Assembly: GCA_003989065.1 (NCBI GenBank)
Contig: RXIW01000024.1
Location: 1-44,707, forward strand
From: Candidatus Competibacteraceae bacterium
GTDB taxonomy: Bacteria > Pseudomonadota > Gammaproteobacteria > Competibacterales > Competibacteraceae
Length of the DNA stretch: 44,707 nt
Reading direction: 5' to 3'
In this document: positions 1-8,981 of the stretch, one piece after another
Layout of the letters: each line of letters begins with the position of its first letter
How positions within the stretch are numbered: position 1 is the first letter of the stretch
Translations under genes and position numbers: made by a program
The notes under the pieces: model-generated
Database searches by the model: none
Told to the model about the DNA's origin: nothing
What the model saw: the letters and a program-made list of their open reading frames with translations, nothing else

Positions 1-161
1 TCTCCTCTCGATCAATCCCCTCCCGTTACCTTGGTGATCCGCCTCCTGTCAACCCCACACATAGCGCGATTGCCCTGGCCGTCCCTGGGCCGGATGCGCG
101 CAGTGATCGAATGCACGGTATACTAACAAATCAGTTTTCATTTCCGCGAGGGTGGGTGGCA

Positions 162-365
162 ATGCCCAGATTTCCTGCTGGACGGGTGCTGGCGTGGTTG
201 ACGTTGGCGATGCTGGCGGTCGGTTGCGGGCAGAAGGGTCCGCTCTATCTGCCCAAACCGCCGTCGTCCGAGGCGTCATCGCCACCGCCCACGACCGAAC
301 CGGCTCCGGCCCAATCGCCATCGCCACCGCCCACGACCGAACCGGCTCCGGCCCCGACGCCCTGA
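162..365 (+). CDS. lptM: LptM-like small lipoprotein (YifL family)
   Basis: This is a short secreted lipoprotein of 67 residues. A basic N-terminus and a hydrophobic stretch (about residues 6-22) lead to a lipobox ending in Cys followed by GQKGPLYLP, the hallmark of the YifL/LptM family. In enterobacteria LptM stabilises the LptDE lipopolysaccharide translocon at the outer membrane. I place the start at the ATG at 162, preceded by a GAGGGTGG purine stretch, because an upstream ATG at 111 would put an untypical extension before the signal peptide. The tail after about residue 30 is Pro/Thr/Glu/Ala rich and built from an internal DNA repeat. The gene lies 6 bp before lysA, the usual neighbour in gammaproteobacteria. 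Confidence 0.85.
   Translation: MPRFPAGRVLAWLTLAMLAVGCGQKGPLYLPKPPSSEASSPPPTTEPAPAQSPSPPPTTEPAPAPTP
277..354 (+). repeat. 36-bp direct repeat inside lptM (period 42 bp)
   Basis: Two identical 36-base copies occur at 277-312 and 319-354, separated by 6 bases. The period is 42 bases, or 14 codons, so the reading frame is kept and the protein tail repeats a SPPPTTEPAPA unit. A recent in-frame duplication would explain the perfect identity. Confidence 0.9.
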
Positions 366-371
366 CGACCT

Positions 372-1619
372 ATGGATCATTTTGAATATCGCAACGGCGA
401 ATTGTTCGCCGAACAGACCCCGGTCGCCGCCATCGCGACGGCGGTCGGCACGCCCTGCTACATCTATTCCCGCGCCACCCTCGAACGGCACTGGCGCGCC
501 TTCGATCAGGCCCTCGGCGATCATCCCCATCTGGTTTGCTATGCGGTCAAGGCCAACAGCAATCTGGCGGTATTGAACCTGCTGGCCCGGTTGGGCTCCG
601 GTTTTGACATCGTCTCGGTCGGCGAGCTGGAGCGGGTGCTGGCGGCCGGTGGCGATCCCGGCAAGGTAGTGTTCTCCGGGGTCGGCAAACGGCGCGATGA
701 GCTGGCCCGCGCCCTGGCGGTCGGCATTCGCTGTTTCAACGTCGAATCCGAGGCGGAACTGGCGTTCCTGGCGCAGGTGGCGGCCGAACAGGGCCGGCGT
801 GCTCCGGTGTCGTTGCGCATCAATCCCGATGTCGACGCCAACACCCATCCCTACATTTCCACTGGTCTGAAGCAGAACAAGTTCGGCATCGCCATGACGC
901 GCGCGCTGGAGGTCTACGCCCAGGCCGCCGCCTCGCCGCATCTCGAAGTCATCGGGGTGGACTGCCATATCGGTTCGCAATTGACCCAGATGACGCCATT
1001 TGTCGATGCGCTGGAACGGGTGCTGGCGCTGGTGGCGCGCCTGGAAGAGCAGGGGATCGTCATCCATCATCTCGATCTCGGCGGTGGGCTCGGCATCCGC
1101 TATCGCGACGAGGAGCCGCCGCTGCCGGCCGATCACGCCGCCGCGCTGATGCGGCAACTGCGCGGCAAGCCCTATGAGATCCTGCTCGAACCGGGCCGGG
1201 CCATCGTCGGCAATGCCGGCATCCTGCTGACGCGGGTGGAGCTGCTCAAACAGGGCGAGGACAGAAATTTCGCGGTGGTGGATGCGGCGATGAACGATCT
1301 GTTGCGGCCGGCGCTGTACTCGGCTTGGCAGGCCATCATCCCGGTCAAGCCACGCACGGCGGGCGCGCCGCGTCCCTACGATGTGGTGGGGCCGATCTGC
1401 GAGACCGGCGATTTCCTCGGCAAGGACCGCGAGTTGAACATCGAAGCCGGCGATCTGCTGGCGGTGCGTTCCGCCGGAGCCTATGGTTTCGCCATGAGTT
1501 CCAACTACAATGCCCGCCCGCGCGTCGCCGAGGTGATGGTGGACGGCGACCGCTTCCAGGTGGTGCGGCAGCGCGAGACGGTGGCGGAGCTGTACGCCGG
1601 TGAGGCGATGCTGGCATGA
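372..1619 (+). CDS. lysA: Diaminopimelate decarboxylase
   Basis: This PLP enzyme makes L-lysine by decarboxylating meso-diaminopimelate, the last step of lysine synthesis, in the cytoplasm. The 415-residue length is normal. The N-terminal alanine-racemase-like barrel carries YAVKANSN with the PLP-binding lysine, then HIGSQL and the glycine-rich GGGLGIRY phosphate loop, and [11 protein letters not shown]. The C-terminal beta domain has CETGDFLG, which contributes the active-site cysteine from the partner subunit. It starts 6 bp after lptM, so the two are probably cotranscribed. The dapF gene for the substrate-forming epimerase is about 2 kb downstream, with two unrelated genes in between. Confidence 0.97.
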   Translation: MDHFEYRNGELFAEQTPVAAIATAVGTPCYIYSRATLERHWRAFDQALGDHPHLVCYAVKANSNLAVLNLLARLGSGFDIVSVGELERVLAAGGDPGKVVFSGVGKRRDELARALAVGIRCFNVESEAELAFLAQVAAEQGRRAPVSLRINPDVDANTHPYISTGLKQNKFGIAMTRALEVYAQAAASPHLEVIGVDCHIGSQLTQMTPFVDALERVLALVARLEEQGIVIHHLDLGGGLGIRYRDEEPPLPADHAAALMRQLRGKPYEILLEPGRAIVGNAGILLTRVELLKQGEDRNFAVVDAAMNDLLRPALYSAWQAIIPVKPRTAGAPRPYDVVGPICETGDFLGKDRELNIEAGDLLAVRSAGAYGFAMSSNYNARPRVAEVMVDGDRFQVVRQRETVAELYAGEAMLA

Positions 1620-1644
1620 AGCGCACTGCCTTGGGGAGCGGGAC

Positions 1645-2067
1645 ATGAATGCGCGCTTCGTCAATCCATCGCTGGAAGAGATCGGCGTCCTGCTGCGACG
1701 GGTCAAGACCATCGCCGTGGTCGGCCTGTCGCCCGCGCCGGACCGGGTCAGTCATCGTGTGGCGCACGCATTGCAGGGCTTTGGCTATCGCATCGTCCCG
1801 ATCAATCCGGCGGTGTCGGAAGCACTGGGCGAGCGCGCCTATCCCGATCTGCGGGCGTTGCCGGAGCCGGTGGATCTGGTGGACGTGTTTCGCGCCTCGC
1901 ACCATGTCGCTGGCATCGTCGACGACTGCATCGCCCTGCAATGGCCGGCGTTGTGGCTGCAGGACGGGGTGATCGATGAAGCCGCCGCCCTGCGCGCGCG
2001 CAGCGCCGGCCTGACCGTGGTGATGGACCGCTGCATCTATCGTGATTATCTTCAGTTGATACCGTGA
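1645..2067 (+). CDS. CoA-binding domain protein (YccU-like)
   Basis: This 140-residue protein is a single Rossmann-type CoA-binding domain. An N-terminal IAVVGLSP nucleotide loop is followed by a conserved VPINP segment, YPDLRALPEPVDLVDVFR, and a WLQDGVID segment, all typical of the YccU family (same fold as the alpha subunit of succinyl-CoA synthetase). No catalytic function is established for the family; CoA binding is inferred from homology. I start at ATG 1645, which has a GGGGAG site about 9 bases upstream; an upstream start at 1600 would overlap the end of lysA. The stop overlaps the GTGA start of the next gene, suggesting translational coupling. Confidence 0.85.
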   Translation: MNARFVNPSLEEIGVLLRRVKTIAVVGLSPAPDRVSHRVAHALQGFGYRIVPINPAVSEALGERAYPDLRALPEPVDLVDVFRASHHVAGIVDDCIALQWPALWLQDGVIDEAAALRARSAGLTVVMDRCIYRDYLQLIP

Positions 2068-3617
2068 GCATGGCTGAGAAAACTTCCGAACATCCGGTCC
2101 AGCACCGACTGAAACTGCGCAATTTGCGCCTGACCGATTATGACGACGTCCGGGACATCATGGATCTGGTCTATCCCAACATGGATGGGGCCTGGTCGCG
2201 CGAGCAGTTCGCCTCGCAGATCGCCCGCTTCCCCGAAGGACAGATCTGCATCGAAGACAACAGCCGGGTGGTGGCCGCCGCTATCAGTCTGCTGGTGGAC
2301 TACAGCCACTATGGCGATCGTCATACCTACTGGCAGATCATCGGCGATGGCTACATCACCACCCACGACCCCAATGGCGACACCCTGTACGGTGTGGATG
2401 TCTTCGTCCATCCGAGTTACCGCGACATGCGGCTGGGCCGACGGCTGTACGACGCGCGCAAGGAGCTGTGCGAAAAGCTGAACCTGCGCGCCATCGTGGT
2501 GGGGGGACGGATCCCCGGCTATGGCCAGTATGCCCACGTCATGACTCCCCAGCGCTACGTCGAGCAGGTCAAGGCCAAGGAGCTGGTCGACCCGATCCTC
2601 ACCTTCCAGCTGGCCAACGACTTCCACGTGCGGCGGATCGTGACCGGCTATCTGCCCGACGATACCGAGTCCAAAGCCTTCGCCGTGCTGCTGGAGTGGC
2701 TGAATATCTACTACGAAGACAAGGAGGTCCTGATCGGCGGCCGCAAGTCGGTGGTGCGGATCGGAGCGGTGCAATGGCAGATGCGCCAGACCTCCTCACT
2801 GGAGGAGCTGTTGCAGCAGGTCGAGTATTTCGTCGACGCCGTGGCCGGCTACAAGACCGACATCGTGCTGTTCCCGGAATTCTTCAACGGCCCGCTGATG
2901 GCGCAGTTCAATCAGCGCAACACCGCCGAGGCCGTGCGGCAGCTGGCCGAGTACACCGAGCCGGTGCGCGAGGCGATCCTGGAGCTGGCGGTCTCCTACA
3001 ATGTCAATATCATCGCCGGCAGCATGCCGGAATATGTGGGTGGGGTGCTGTACAATGCCGCTTATCTTTGTCGGCGCGACGGCACCTGGGACAAGCAGTC
3101 CAAACTGCACATCACCCCGGACGAACATGCCTACTGGGGCCTGCAGGGCGGCGACGCGCTCCATGTGTTCGAGCTGGATGTCGGCAAGATCGGCATCCTG
3201 ATCTGCTACGACGTGGAGTTCCCGGAACTGCCGCGGCTACTGGCCGATCAGGGCATGCAGATCCTGTTCGTGCCGTTCTGGACCGACACCAAGAACGCCT
3301 ATCTGCGGGTGCGGCGCTGCGCCCAGGCGCGAGCCATCGAGAACGAATGCTACGTGGTGATCTCCGGCAGCGTCGGCAACTTGCCCAAGGTGGAGAACAT
3401 GGACATGCAATACGCCCAGGCGGCCGTGTTCACCCCATCCGATTTCGCCTTTCCGCACGACGCCATCGCGGCGGAAGCCACGCCGAACACCGAGATGACC
3501 CTGATCGTCGATCTGGATCTGGACAATCTCAAGGAGATGCGGGTGCACGGCAGCGTGCGCAACTTCCGCGATCGGCGGCTGGATTTGTACAAGGTGGCCT
3601 GGACCGGCCGGACCTGA
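2064..3617 (+). CDS. GNAT acetyltransferase-nitrilase (carbon-nitrogen hydrolase) fusion
   Basis: This is a two-domain cytoplasmic enzyme of 517 residues. Residues about 15-215 form a GNAT N-acetyltransferase ([16 protein letters not shown], then a [19 protein letters not shown] acetyl-CoA loop). Residues about 228-500 form a nitrilase-superfamily amidohydrolase with a complete Glu-Lys-Cys triad: E272 in LFPEFF, K347 in QSKLHI and C381 in ICYDVEFPE. The fusion is a known architecture in proteobacteria; the substrate is not established and I assign none. The start is either the GTG at 2064, overlapping the previous stop, or the ATG at 2070. Position between lysA and dapF might suggest an amine or amide metabolite, but that is inference. 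Confidence 0.88.
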   Translation: MSMAEKTSEHPVQHRLKLRNLRLTDYDDVRDIMDLVYPNMDGAWSREQFASQIARFPEGQICIEDNSRVVAAAISLLVDYSHYGDRHTYWQIIGDGYITTHDPNGDTLYGVDVFVHPSYRDMRLGRRLYDARKELCEKLNLRAIVVGGRIPGYGQYAHVMTPQRYVEQVKAKELVDPILTFQLANDFHVRRIVTGYLPDDTESKAFAVLLEWLNIYYEDKEVLIGGRKSVVRIGAVQWQMRQTSSLEELLQQVEYFVDAVAGYKTDIVLFPEFFNGPLMAQFNQRNTAEAVRQLAEYTEPVREAILELAVSYNVNIIAGSMPEYVGGVLYNAAYLCRRDGTWDKQSKLHITPDEHAYWGLQGGDALHVFELDVGKIGILICYDVEFPELPRLLADQGMQILFVPFWTDTKNAYLRVRRCAQARAIENECYVVISGSVGNLPKVENMDMQYAQAAVFTPSDFAFPHDAIAAEATPNTEMTLIVDLDLDNLKEMRVHGSVRNFRDRRLDLYKVAWTGRT

Positions 3618-3672
3618 GCGCGTCCCAGGAACCGCCGCCGGGCCGAATCGCCGCAGCTTTGGAAGACCCGTC

Positions 3673-4509
3673 ATGACCATGACCCTGCGCTTCACCAAGA
3701 TGCACGGACTCGGCAACGACTTTGTGGTGTTCGACGGCATCAACCAGCATCTGGCTCTGGATCCCGAGTGGATCCGCCGGTTGGCCGACCGCCATTTCGG
3801 CGTCGGTTGCGACCAGGTGTTGCTGGTGGAGCCGACCGAGCGCCCGGATGCCGATTTCCGCTACCGCATTTTCAACGCCGATGGCAGCGAGGTGGAGCAG
3901 TGCGGCAACGGCGCCCGCTGCTTCGCCCGCTTCGTGCGCGACCATGGGCTGAGCGAGCGGGACGAATTGCGGGTGGAGACCGCCGGTGGGCTGTTGCGGC
4001 TGCACATCCAGCCGGATGGCCGGGTCGCGGTGGACATGGGACAGCCTCGGCTGGAGCCGTCGGATATTCCCTTCGTCGCCACCGAGCGCGCCAGCCGTTA
4101 TGCCATTGCCGCCGATGGAAGGGAGCTGGAAATCGGCGCGGTGTCCATGGGCAACCCCCATGCGGTGTTGCAGGTGGACGCTGTGGATCAGGCTCCGGTG
4201 GCGCATTTGGGGCCGCTGCTGGAGCGGCATGGCCGTTTTCCGCAGCGGGTCAATGTCGGGTTCATGCAGATCGTCGCGCCCGACCATATCCGACTGCGGG
4301 TGTTCGAGCGCGGTGCGGGCGAAACCCTGGCCTGCGGGAGCGGGGCGTGCGCGGCGGTGGTCGCAGGGCGACTGTGGGGACAGTTGTGGCCGAACGTCCG
4401 GGTCGAATTGCCCGGTGGCGAGTTGAGCATTCATTGGGCCGGCGAAGGCGAGTCGGTGATCATGGTCGGGCCGGTGGCGACCGTGTTCGAGGGCTGGATC
4501 GAGCTATGA
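3673..4509 (+). CDS. dapF: Diaminopimelate epimerase
   Basis: DapF interconverts LL- and meso-diaminopimelate without a cofactor, feeding LysA and peptidoglycan synthesis. At 278 residues it has the usual size. Two catalytic cysteines are visible: C77 in EQCGNGARC and C221 in LACGSGAC, matching the C73/C217 pair of the E. coli enzyme. The N-terminal [11 protein letters not shown] signature is intact. A second in-frame ATG lies at 3679, so the first two residues are uncertain. The stop overlaps the ATG of the downstream DUF484 gene (ATGA), indicating coupled translation. Confidence 0.97.
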   Translation: MTMTLRFTKMHGLGNDFVVFDGINQHLALDPEWIRRLADRHFGVGCDQVLLVEPTERPDADFRYRIFNADGSEVEQCGNGARCFARFVRDHGLSERDELRVETAGGLLRLHIQPDGRVAVDMGQPRLEPSDIPFVATERASRYAIAADGRELEIGAVSMGNPHAVLQVDAVDQAPVAHLGPLLERHGRFPQRVNVGFMQIVAPDHIRLRVFERGAGETLACGSGACAAVVAGRLWGQLWPNVRVELPGGELSIHWAGEGESVIMVGPVATVFEGWIEL

Positions 4510-5312
4510 GCGAAACCCCTGTGCAAGAAACCTCGTCGGTTCGGTGGAATGGCGAGCGTCGCCAGACGGAACCGGCCGCGAACGAGGCGGAAGAGGTTCC
4601 GGATTTCGAGGAGATCGTCACGGCCTGGCTGGGCGACCATCCCGACTTTTTCACCCATCATCCCGAACTGGTCGACCGATTGCGCATCCCGCATCCCTGC
4701 CGTCCGGCGGTCTCGCTGCTGGAATACCAGAATCGGCTGTTGCGGGAGCGCTGCCAGCGCCTGCACGATCGGTTGCTGGATCTGATCCGGATCGCCCGCA
4801 GCAACGACCGCTTGGCGGAACGGGTGCAGCGGCTGGCGCTGCGCCTGCTGGACGGGCGGGATGGCATGGAAGAGTTGCTGCGCAACGTCAAGGCGATCCT
4901 GCGGGAAGAGTTCAATGCCGATCATGTCGCGATCCGGCTGACGGCCTCCGCGACTACCTGCTTGAGAATGGGGATGGAATTCCGTTTGCCGGAGGGCGTG
5001 GCGTTGTTCGAGGAGGTGTTGAAGATTGGACAGCCGTGGTGTGGCCGGCTGCGCCCGGAGCATGCCGCCGCCCTGTTTGGCGACGCTGCGGCCGAGCTGA
5101 CCGCGTCGGCGGCCCTGGTTCCCTTGAGCGGCGATGACTGGCGCGGGATGCTGGCGCTGGGTAGCCGCGATTCCGAGCGGTTTCCGGCCGGGGCGGGCAC
5201 CCTGTTCCTGGAGCGGATCGGCTCGCTGGTCGGGCAGGCGTTGCAAACCCGGCTGCAGTCCTGCCGCTGGCGCGGAGTAGTTGACTCGGCTTCGATCCGC
5301 GGCGGCGGGTGA
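4506..5312 (+). CDS. DUF484 (GAF-like) family protein
   Basis: This cytoplasmic protein of 268 residues is a DUF484 member. It has the family N-terminal pattern ([18 protein letters not shown] then LRIPHP and [13 protein letters not shown]), a helical linker, and a GAF-like C-terminal domain. No biochemical role is established; in many gammaproteobacteria it lies between dapF and xerC. The ATG at 4506 overlaps the dapF stop. The last residues (after LQTRLQS) look unlike the family and end in SIRGGG, and xerC is missing downstream, so the 3' end may mark an old rearrangement. The next gene is convergent. Confidence 0.85.
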   Translation: MSETPVQETSSVRWNGERRQTEPAANEAEEVPDFEEIVTAWLGDHPDFFTHHPELVDRLRIPHPCRPAVSLLEYQNRLLRERCQRLHDRLLDLIRIARSNDRLAERVQRLALRLLDGRDGMEELLRNVKAILREEFNADHVAIRLTASATTCLRMGMEFRLPEGVALFEEVLKIGQPWCGRLRPEHAAALFGDAAAELTASAALVPLSGDDWRGMLALGSRDSERFPAGAGTLFLERIGSLVGQALQTRLQSCRWRGVVDSASIRGGG

Positions 5313-5357
5313 GCGTACTCGGAAAACCGGGTCGGGCGGAACTACTCTAGCGTCGCT

Positions 5358-5999
5358 TCAGTAGCCAAGCCAGAGATCCAACTGGGTGCAGACATCGTCC
5401 CTGCCTTGGCCGGTCAGGGCCGAAAACAGCTGCGCGCTGACGTTCGGATGATGAGGCTGCAAGGTTCGGCGGAGTTGCTGCAACGTCGTCAGAGCTGCGC
5501 CGCGGCTGAGCTTGTCAGCCTTGGTGAGCAGGATATGGACCGGCAGTTGGCGCACGCCGCACCAGCCGAGCATCTGCCGATCCAGTTCGGTCAGCGGATG
5601 GCGGATGTCCATCAGCAGCAACAGCCCGCGCAGGGCGGCGCGCTCGCGCAGATAGCGCTCCAGCAGCTTCTGCCAGTGCTGGCGGATGGCGTTTGGCACC
5701 TCGGCATAGCCGTAGCCGGGCAGGTCGACCAGATAGCGGGCCGGGGCCACCTCGAAGAAGTTCAACAGCTGGGTGCGTCCGGGCGTCTTGCTGACCCGAG
5801 CCAGTTGCCGCTGGCCGGTCAGGACATTGATGGCGCTGGATTTGCCGGCGTTGGAGCGGCCGGCGAAGGCGACTTCCTGGCCGTCGTCCGGTGGTAGGCG
5901 CGTCAGGTCGTTGACGCTGTCGAAAAAGCGGACCGCACGATAGCGGGCGGCGTTTTCGGAAACCGTCGGAGAAATAACAGGTTTATTAGGGTTTTTCAT
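5358..5999 (-). CDS. engB: Ribosome-biogenesis GTP-binding protein YsxC/EngB
   Basis: EngB is an essential cytoplasmic GTPase for late 50S subunit assembly. The 213-residue product has all G motifs: G1 GRSNAGKSS, G2 region SKTPGRTQ, G3 DLPGYGY, G4 TKADK and a C-terminal SALTGQG (G5). I start at the ATG at 5999, which gives MKNPNKPV and the family length of about 210; the frame stays open further upstream, but that extension would run into the cytochrome c4 gene and has no family counterpart. It is divergent from cytochrome c4, as in pseudomonads, and the two share a 76-bp promoter region. Confidence 0.95.
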   Translation of the reverse strand: MKNPNKPVISPTVSENAARYRAVRFFDSVNDLTRLPPDDGQEVAFAGRSNAGKSSAINVLTGQRQLARVSKTPGRTQLLNFFEVAPARYLVDLPGYGYAEVPNAIRQHWQKLLERYLRERAALRGLLLLMDIRHPLTELDRQMLGWCGVRQLPVHILLTKADKLSRGAALTTLQQLRRTLQPHHPNVSAQLFSALTGQGRDDVCTQLDLWLGY

Positions 6000-6027
6000 T
6001 GAACTTACAGGCCGAAACTGATATATA
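5999..6027 (+). promoter_or_regulatory. Putative sigma-70-like promoter of cytochrome c4
   Basis: A TTGAAC box at 5999-6004 is followed after 17 bp by TATATA at 6022-6027, ahead of the cytochrome c4 start at 6076. The -35 box overlaps the first base of the divergent engB start codon. The boxes each match consensus at 4 of 6 positions, so this is a plausible but unproven promoter. Confidence 0.5.
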
Positions 6028-6075
6028 AATCGCCGCAGAACCGAATTCCGAATATCGTACAGGAGCCTTCCAAAA

Positions 6076-6684
6076 ATGAAAAAATTCCTTGTATTCGCCG
6101 CGACGTGCGCACTGCTCGGTTCCGCGACTGTCGCGCTGGCCGCCGGCGACGCCACCGCTGGCAAGGCCAAGTCCGCCACTTGCGCCGCTTGCCATAGCGC
6201 AGATGGCAACAGCGTCAATCCCCAGTATCCCAAACTGGCGGGACAAAGCGCCGACTATCTGGTCAAGCAGTTGCAGGAGTTCAAGAGCGGCGCGCGCAGC
6301 AACGCCATCATGCTGGGCATGGTCGCGCCGCTGAGCCCACAGGACATGGAGGACTTATCCGCCTATTTCGCTTCGCAGCAGGTTGCCCGCGATGCAGCCG
6401 ATCCGGCCCTGGCTCCGGCGGGTGAGGCAGTCTTCCGCGGCGGCAATCTGACCAGCGGCGTTTCGGCCTGCATGGCTTGCCATGGCGCGACCGGCGCTGG
6501 CAATCCAGCCGCCAAGTTCCCGGCGCTGGCCGGCCAGCACGCCGCCTATATCGAAACGCAGCTCAAGGCTTTCCGCGCCATGGAGCGTTCCAACGACGCC
6601 GGCCAGATGATGCGGGGCGTCGCAAGCAAGATGACCGACCCCGAGATCAAGGCGGTCTCGTCCTACATTCAGGGCCTCCAATAA
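6076..6684 (+). CDS. Cytochrome c4 (dihaem, periplasmic)
   Basis: Cytochrome c4 is a periplasmic dihaem electron carrier, usually delivering electrons towards terminal oxidases. The 202-residue precursor starts with a Sec signal peptide (MKKFLVFAA through VALA, cleavage near residue 22-23). Two class I cytochrome c domains follow, with haem sites CAACH (C36, C39, H40) and CMACH (C132, C135, H136); methionines downstream of each (near residues 79-82 and in the SKMTDPE segment) can serve as sixth ligands. An AGGAG ribosome-binding site lies about 11 bases upstream. A strong terminator follows, so it is probably expressed mainly as a single gene, although the next genes assemble cytochromes c. 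Confidence 0.95.
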   Translation: MKKFLVFAATCALLGSATVALAAGDATAGKAKSATCAACHSADGNSVNPQYPKLAGQSADYLVKQLQEFKSGARSNAIMLGMVAPLSPQDMEDLSAYFASQQVARDAADPALAPAGEAVFRGGNLTSGVSACMACHGATGAGNPAAKFPALAGQHAAYIETQLKAFRAMERSNDAGQMMRGVASKMTDPEIKAVSSYIQGLQ

Positions 6685-6687
6685 GAT

Positions 6688-6701
6688 CCGGGTCGACCCG
6701 G
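6688..6701. repeat. 14-bp perfect palindrome after cytochrome c4
   Basis: CCGGGTCGACCCGG reads the same on both strands and lies 4 bp after the cytochrome c4 stop. It may form a small hairpin before the terminator or be a protein site; the sequence alone does not decide. Confidence 0.4.
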
Positions 6702-6726
6702 GCTCGTATTTACATTTGATTGAGTG

Positions 6727-6754
6727 AGGGTGGCTTCGGCCACCCTATTTTTTT
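6727..6754 (+). terminator. Rho-independent terminator after cytochrome c4
   Basis: A perfect 8-bp stem AGGGTGGC/GCCACCCT closes on a stable TTCG tetraloop (6727-6746) and is followed by A and seven T residues to 6754. This is a textbook intrinsic terminator and separates cytochrome c4 from resB. Confidence 0.93.
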
Positions 6755-6857
6755 CCACGCCGACGGGTAGGACGCCGCCGGTTGTCCGTTCCTCTTGCGG
6801 GAACGGAACCCGGCTTGCCGTGTCGAACAGGCGTCTCCCACGATCTCGAACGACCCC

Positions 6858-8930
6858 GTGAACGATACTGCCGTGAGCAAGCCGGTCCGCCAGCGTACCC
6901 TGGGGTGGGTCCTGCTGGAATTCCTTGGTTCCATGAATCTGGCCATTACCCTGCTGGTGGTGGTGGCCATCGCCTCGGTTATCGGCACCGTCCTGCAGCA
7001 AAATCAACCCTATCCGGACTATGTGCTCAAGTTTGGGCCGTTCTGGTTCGAGGTGTTCCGCAAGCTGGGCCTGTACGATGTCTACGGCACCGTCTGGTTC
7101 GTGGCGATCCTGGGGTTCCTGATCCTGTCCACCAGCGTCTGCCTCTATCGGCAGGTTCCTGGCATGTTGCGGGACATGATGCATTTCCGCACCCAGGTGC
7201 AGCTTCATTCCCTGCGCGCTTTCCATCTGCGCGCCGAGTGGCGGTTGCCGAATCGCGATGCCGATGCGGTGCTGGCCGATGTGACCAGCCTGTTCCGGGC
7301 GCGAGGCTATCGCTGGCGGATCGCCGATCAGGGCGCCGGCCGGATTGCGGCGGCCATGAAAGGGCGATTCAACCGGCTGGGCTATTTGTTCACCCATGCC
7401 GCGGTCGTGATCATCGGGATCGGTGGTCTGCTGGACGGCAACCTGTGGCTGAAGCTGAAGGAATCGACTGGCGAGATCGTGCTGGAAACCCGCGACCTGC
7501 CGGCGCGCGATGTGCCGGACCAAAGTCGGTTGGCTCCCGGCGCAGTGCCGTCGTTTCGCGGCAACGTGATGCTGCCCGAGGGCTCGGCCGCCAATTTCGT
7601 GTTCCTGCGGCTGCGCGACGGTTTTCTGTTGCAGGAATTGCCGTTCGCCATCGAGCTGAAGGATTTCCAGGTGGCCTATTACGACACCGGCCAGCCCAAA
7701 TCCTTCACCAGTCAGGTGCTGATCCACGACCGGGAGCAGCTGGGCGACCAGCCGTTGGCCGCGACCATCCGGGTCAATCACCCGCTGATCTATCGTGGCT
7801 ATGCCATCTACCAGTCCGATTTCGGCGATGGCGGTTCCAAGCTGGAGCTGCGGGCCTGGCCGTTGAGCAGCGCCAAGCTGGAGCCGGTCGAGGCCAAGGG
7901 GGAAGTAGGGGGCGTGCTCAAGGTCGCCGAACCGGGCGGTGAGCTGCGGCTGGAGCTGGACAATTTCCGCCTGTTCAATCTGCTGCCGGAGCCGGACAGC
8001 CAGGTCGGCGACCGCAAATTCCGCAACTTCGGTCCCAGCATCGGCTTCAAGCTGCGTGACGCCGGCGGTGGGGCGCGCGAATACCTCAATTACATGGCCC
8101 CGGTTCAGTTGGAACAGCGCTGGTTCTATATCAGCGGCATGCGGGCCCGGCCCGGCGATCCCTACAGCTATCTGCACATCCCAGCCGATGCGCGCAGCAG
8201 TCCCGAACGCTTCCTGCGCTTCAACGCCCGGTTGCGCGATCAAAGCTGGCTGCAGGACTTCCTGACCCGTTCCGCCGGCCCCAGCGTCGAGAATCCGGAG
8301 TTCCAGCGTAATCTGAAACTGGTGCGGCTGAATCTGGTCGACTTGTTCATGCAGGGTGGCTTCGCGGCGGTCACCGAGCGGGCCAAATCGGTGGTGCCGG
8401 CCGACCGGCTGCGGGAAGCGACCGAGCTGTACCTCAACATCCTGCGCGACACTCTGGCCGAAATCTACGTCGAGATTCTGCGCGAGGAGGGATCGAAGGT
8501 CGAGGAGGGCGTCAGCCCGCAGGAAGAGGCGTTCTTCAGCGACGCTATCGCTGCACTGTCGGCCTTGCCGGTCTATGGCTCGCCGTTCTATCTGCAGCTG
8601 ACCAGCTTCCAGCAGGTGGAAGCCTCCGGCCTGCAGGTCACCCACAGCGGCGGCGTGACGGTGGTCTATACCGGCTTTGCCCTGCTGGTCATGGGGATCT
8701 TCATCATGTTCTATACTTCGCATCGCCGCTTATGGGCCTGGCTGGCGGTCGAGGACGGCGCCACCCGCCTACTGCTGGCCGGCGCTGGCAATCGTCGCCA
8801 GACCGAGTTCGCCCGCGAGTTCGCTGCATTGCGCGCGGCGCTGGAGCAGCGCTTTGGCCTGCCCGTTGCGGCGGTCGCATCCGCCGAGCAGAGTCGGAAC
8901 GGCGGCGGGGAGCAGAATTCCACCTCTTGA
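6858..8930 (+). CDS. resB: Cytochrome c biogenesis protein ResB (System II)
   Basis: ResB (CcsB/Ccs1 class) works with CcsA in the System II haem-cytochrome c synthase, presenting apocytochrome and haem on the outer face of the inner membrane. The product of about 690 residues has an early membrane segment (LAITLLVVVAIASVIGTVL), a second near VWFVAILGFLILSTSVCLY, a third at YLFTHAAVVIIGIGGLL, a large periplasmic domain, and a last membrane segment near GFALLVMGIFIMFY. The GTG at 6858 is my start choice; a GTG at 6873 and an upstream TTG at 6795 are possible. CcsA is encoded 51 bp downstream, as expected for the pair. Confidence 0.92.
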   Translation: MNDTAVSKPVRQRTLGWVLLEFLGSMNLAITLLVVVAIASVIGTVLQQNQPYPDYVLKFGPFWFEVFRKLGLYDVYGTVWFVAILGFLILSTSVCLYRQVPGMLRDMMHFRTQVQLHSLRAFHLRAEWRLPNRDADAVLADVTSLFRARGYRWRIADQGAGRIAAAMKGRFNRLGYLFTHAAVVIIGIGGLLDGNLWLKLKESTGEIVLETRDLPARDVPDQSRLAPGAVPSFRGNVMLPEGSAANFVFLRLRDGFLLQELPFAIELKDFQVAYYDTGQPKSFTSQVLIHDREQLGDQPLAATIRVNHPLIYRGYAIYQSDFGDGGSKLELRAWPLSSAKLEPVEAKGEVGGVLKVAEPGGELRLELDNFRLFNLLPEPDSQVGDRKFRNFGPSIGFKLRDAGGGAREYLNYMAPVQLEQRWFYISGMRARPGDPYSYLHIPADARSSPERFLRFNARLRDQSWLQDFLTRSAGPSVENPEFQRNLKLVRLNLVDLFMQGGFAAVTERAKSVVPADRLREATELYLNILRDTLAEIYVEILREEGSKVEEGVSPQEEAFFSDAIAALSALPVYGSPFYLQLTSFQQVEASGLQVTHSGGVTVVYTGFALLVMGIFIMFYTSHRRLWAWLAVEDGATRLLLAGAGNRRQTEFAREFAALRAALEQRFGLPVAAVASAEQSRNGGGEQNSTS

Positions 8931-8981
8931 TGTCCATATGACGGGCGTCAGGAATCGATTGAGTCACGCGCCAAGAGAGGC

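Noticed and set aside
276-1712. 478-residue open frame on the minus strand
   Set aside because: Antisense to lysA; rich in His, Arg, Gln and Gly with no domain pattern, a product of the high-GC codon bias of the real gene.
2468-3676. 402-residue plus-strand frame overlapping the nitrilase domain
   Set aside because: Arg/Gly/Ala-rich shadow; the overlapping frame has the complete GNAT and nitrilase motifs.
6669-8723. 684-residue open frame on the minus strand
   Set aside because: Lies wholly opposite resB, which has membrane segments and the right neighbour; the antisense product is compositionally odd.
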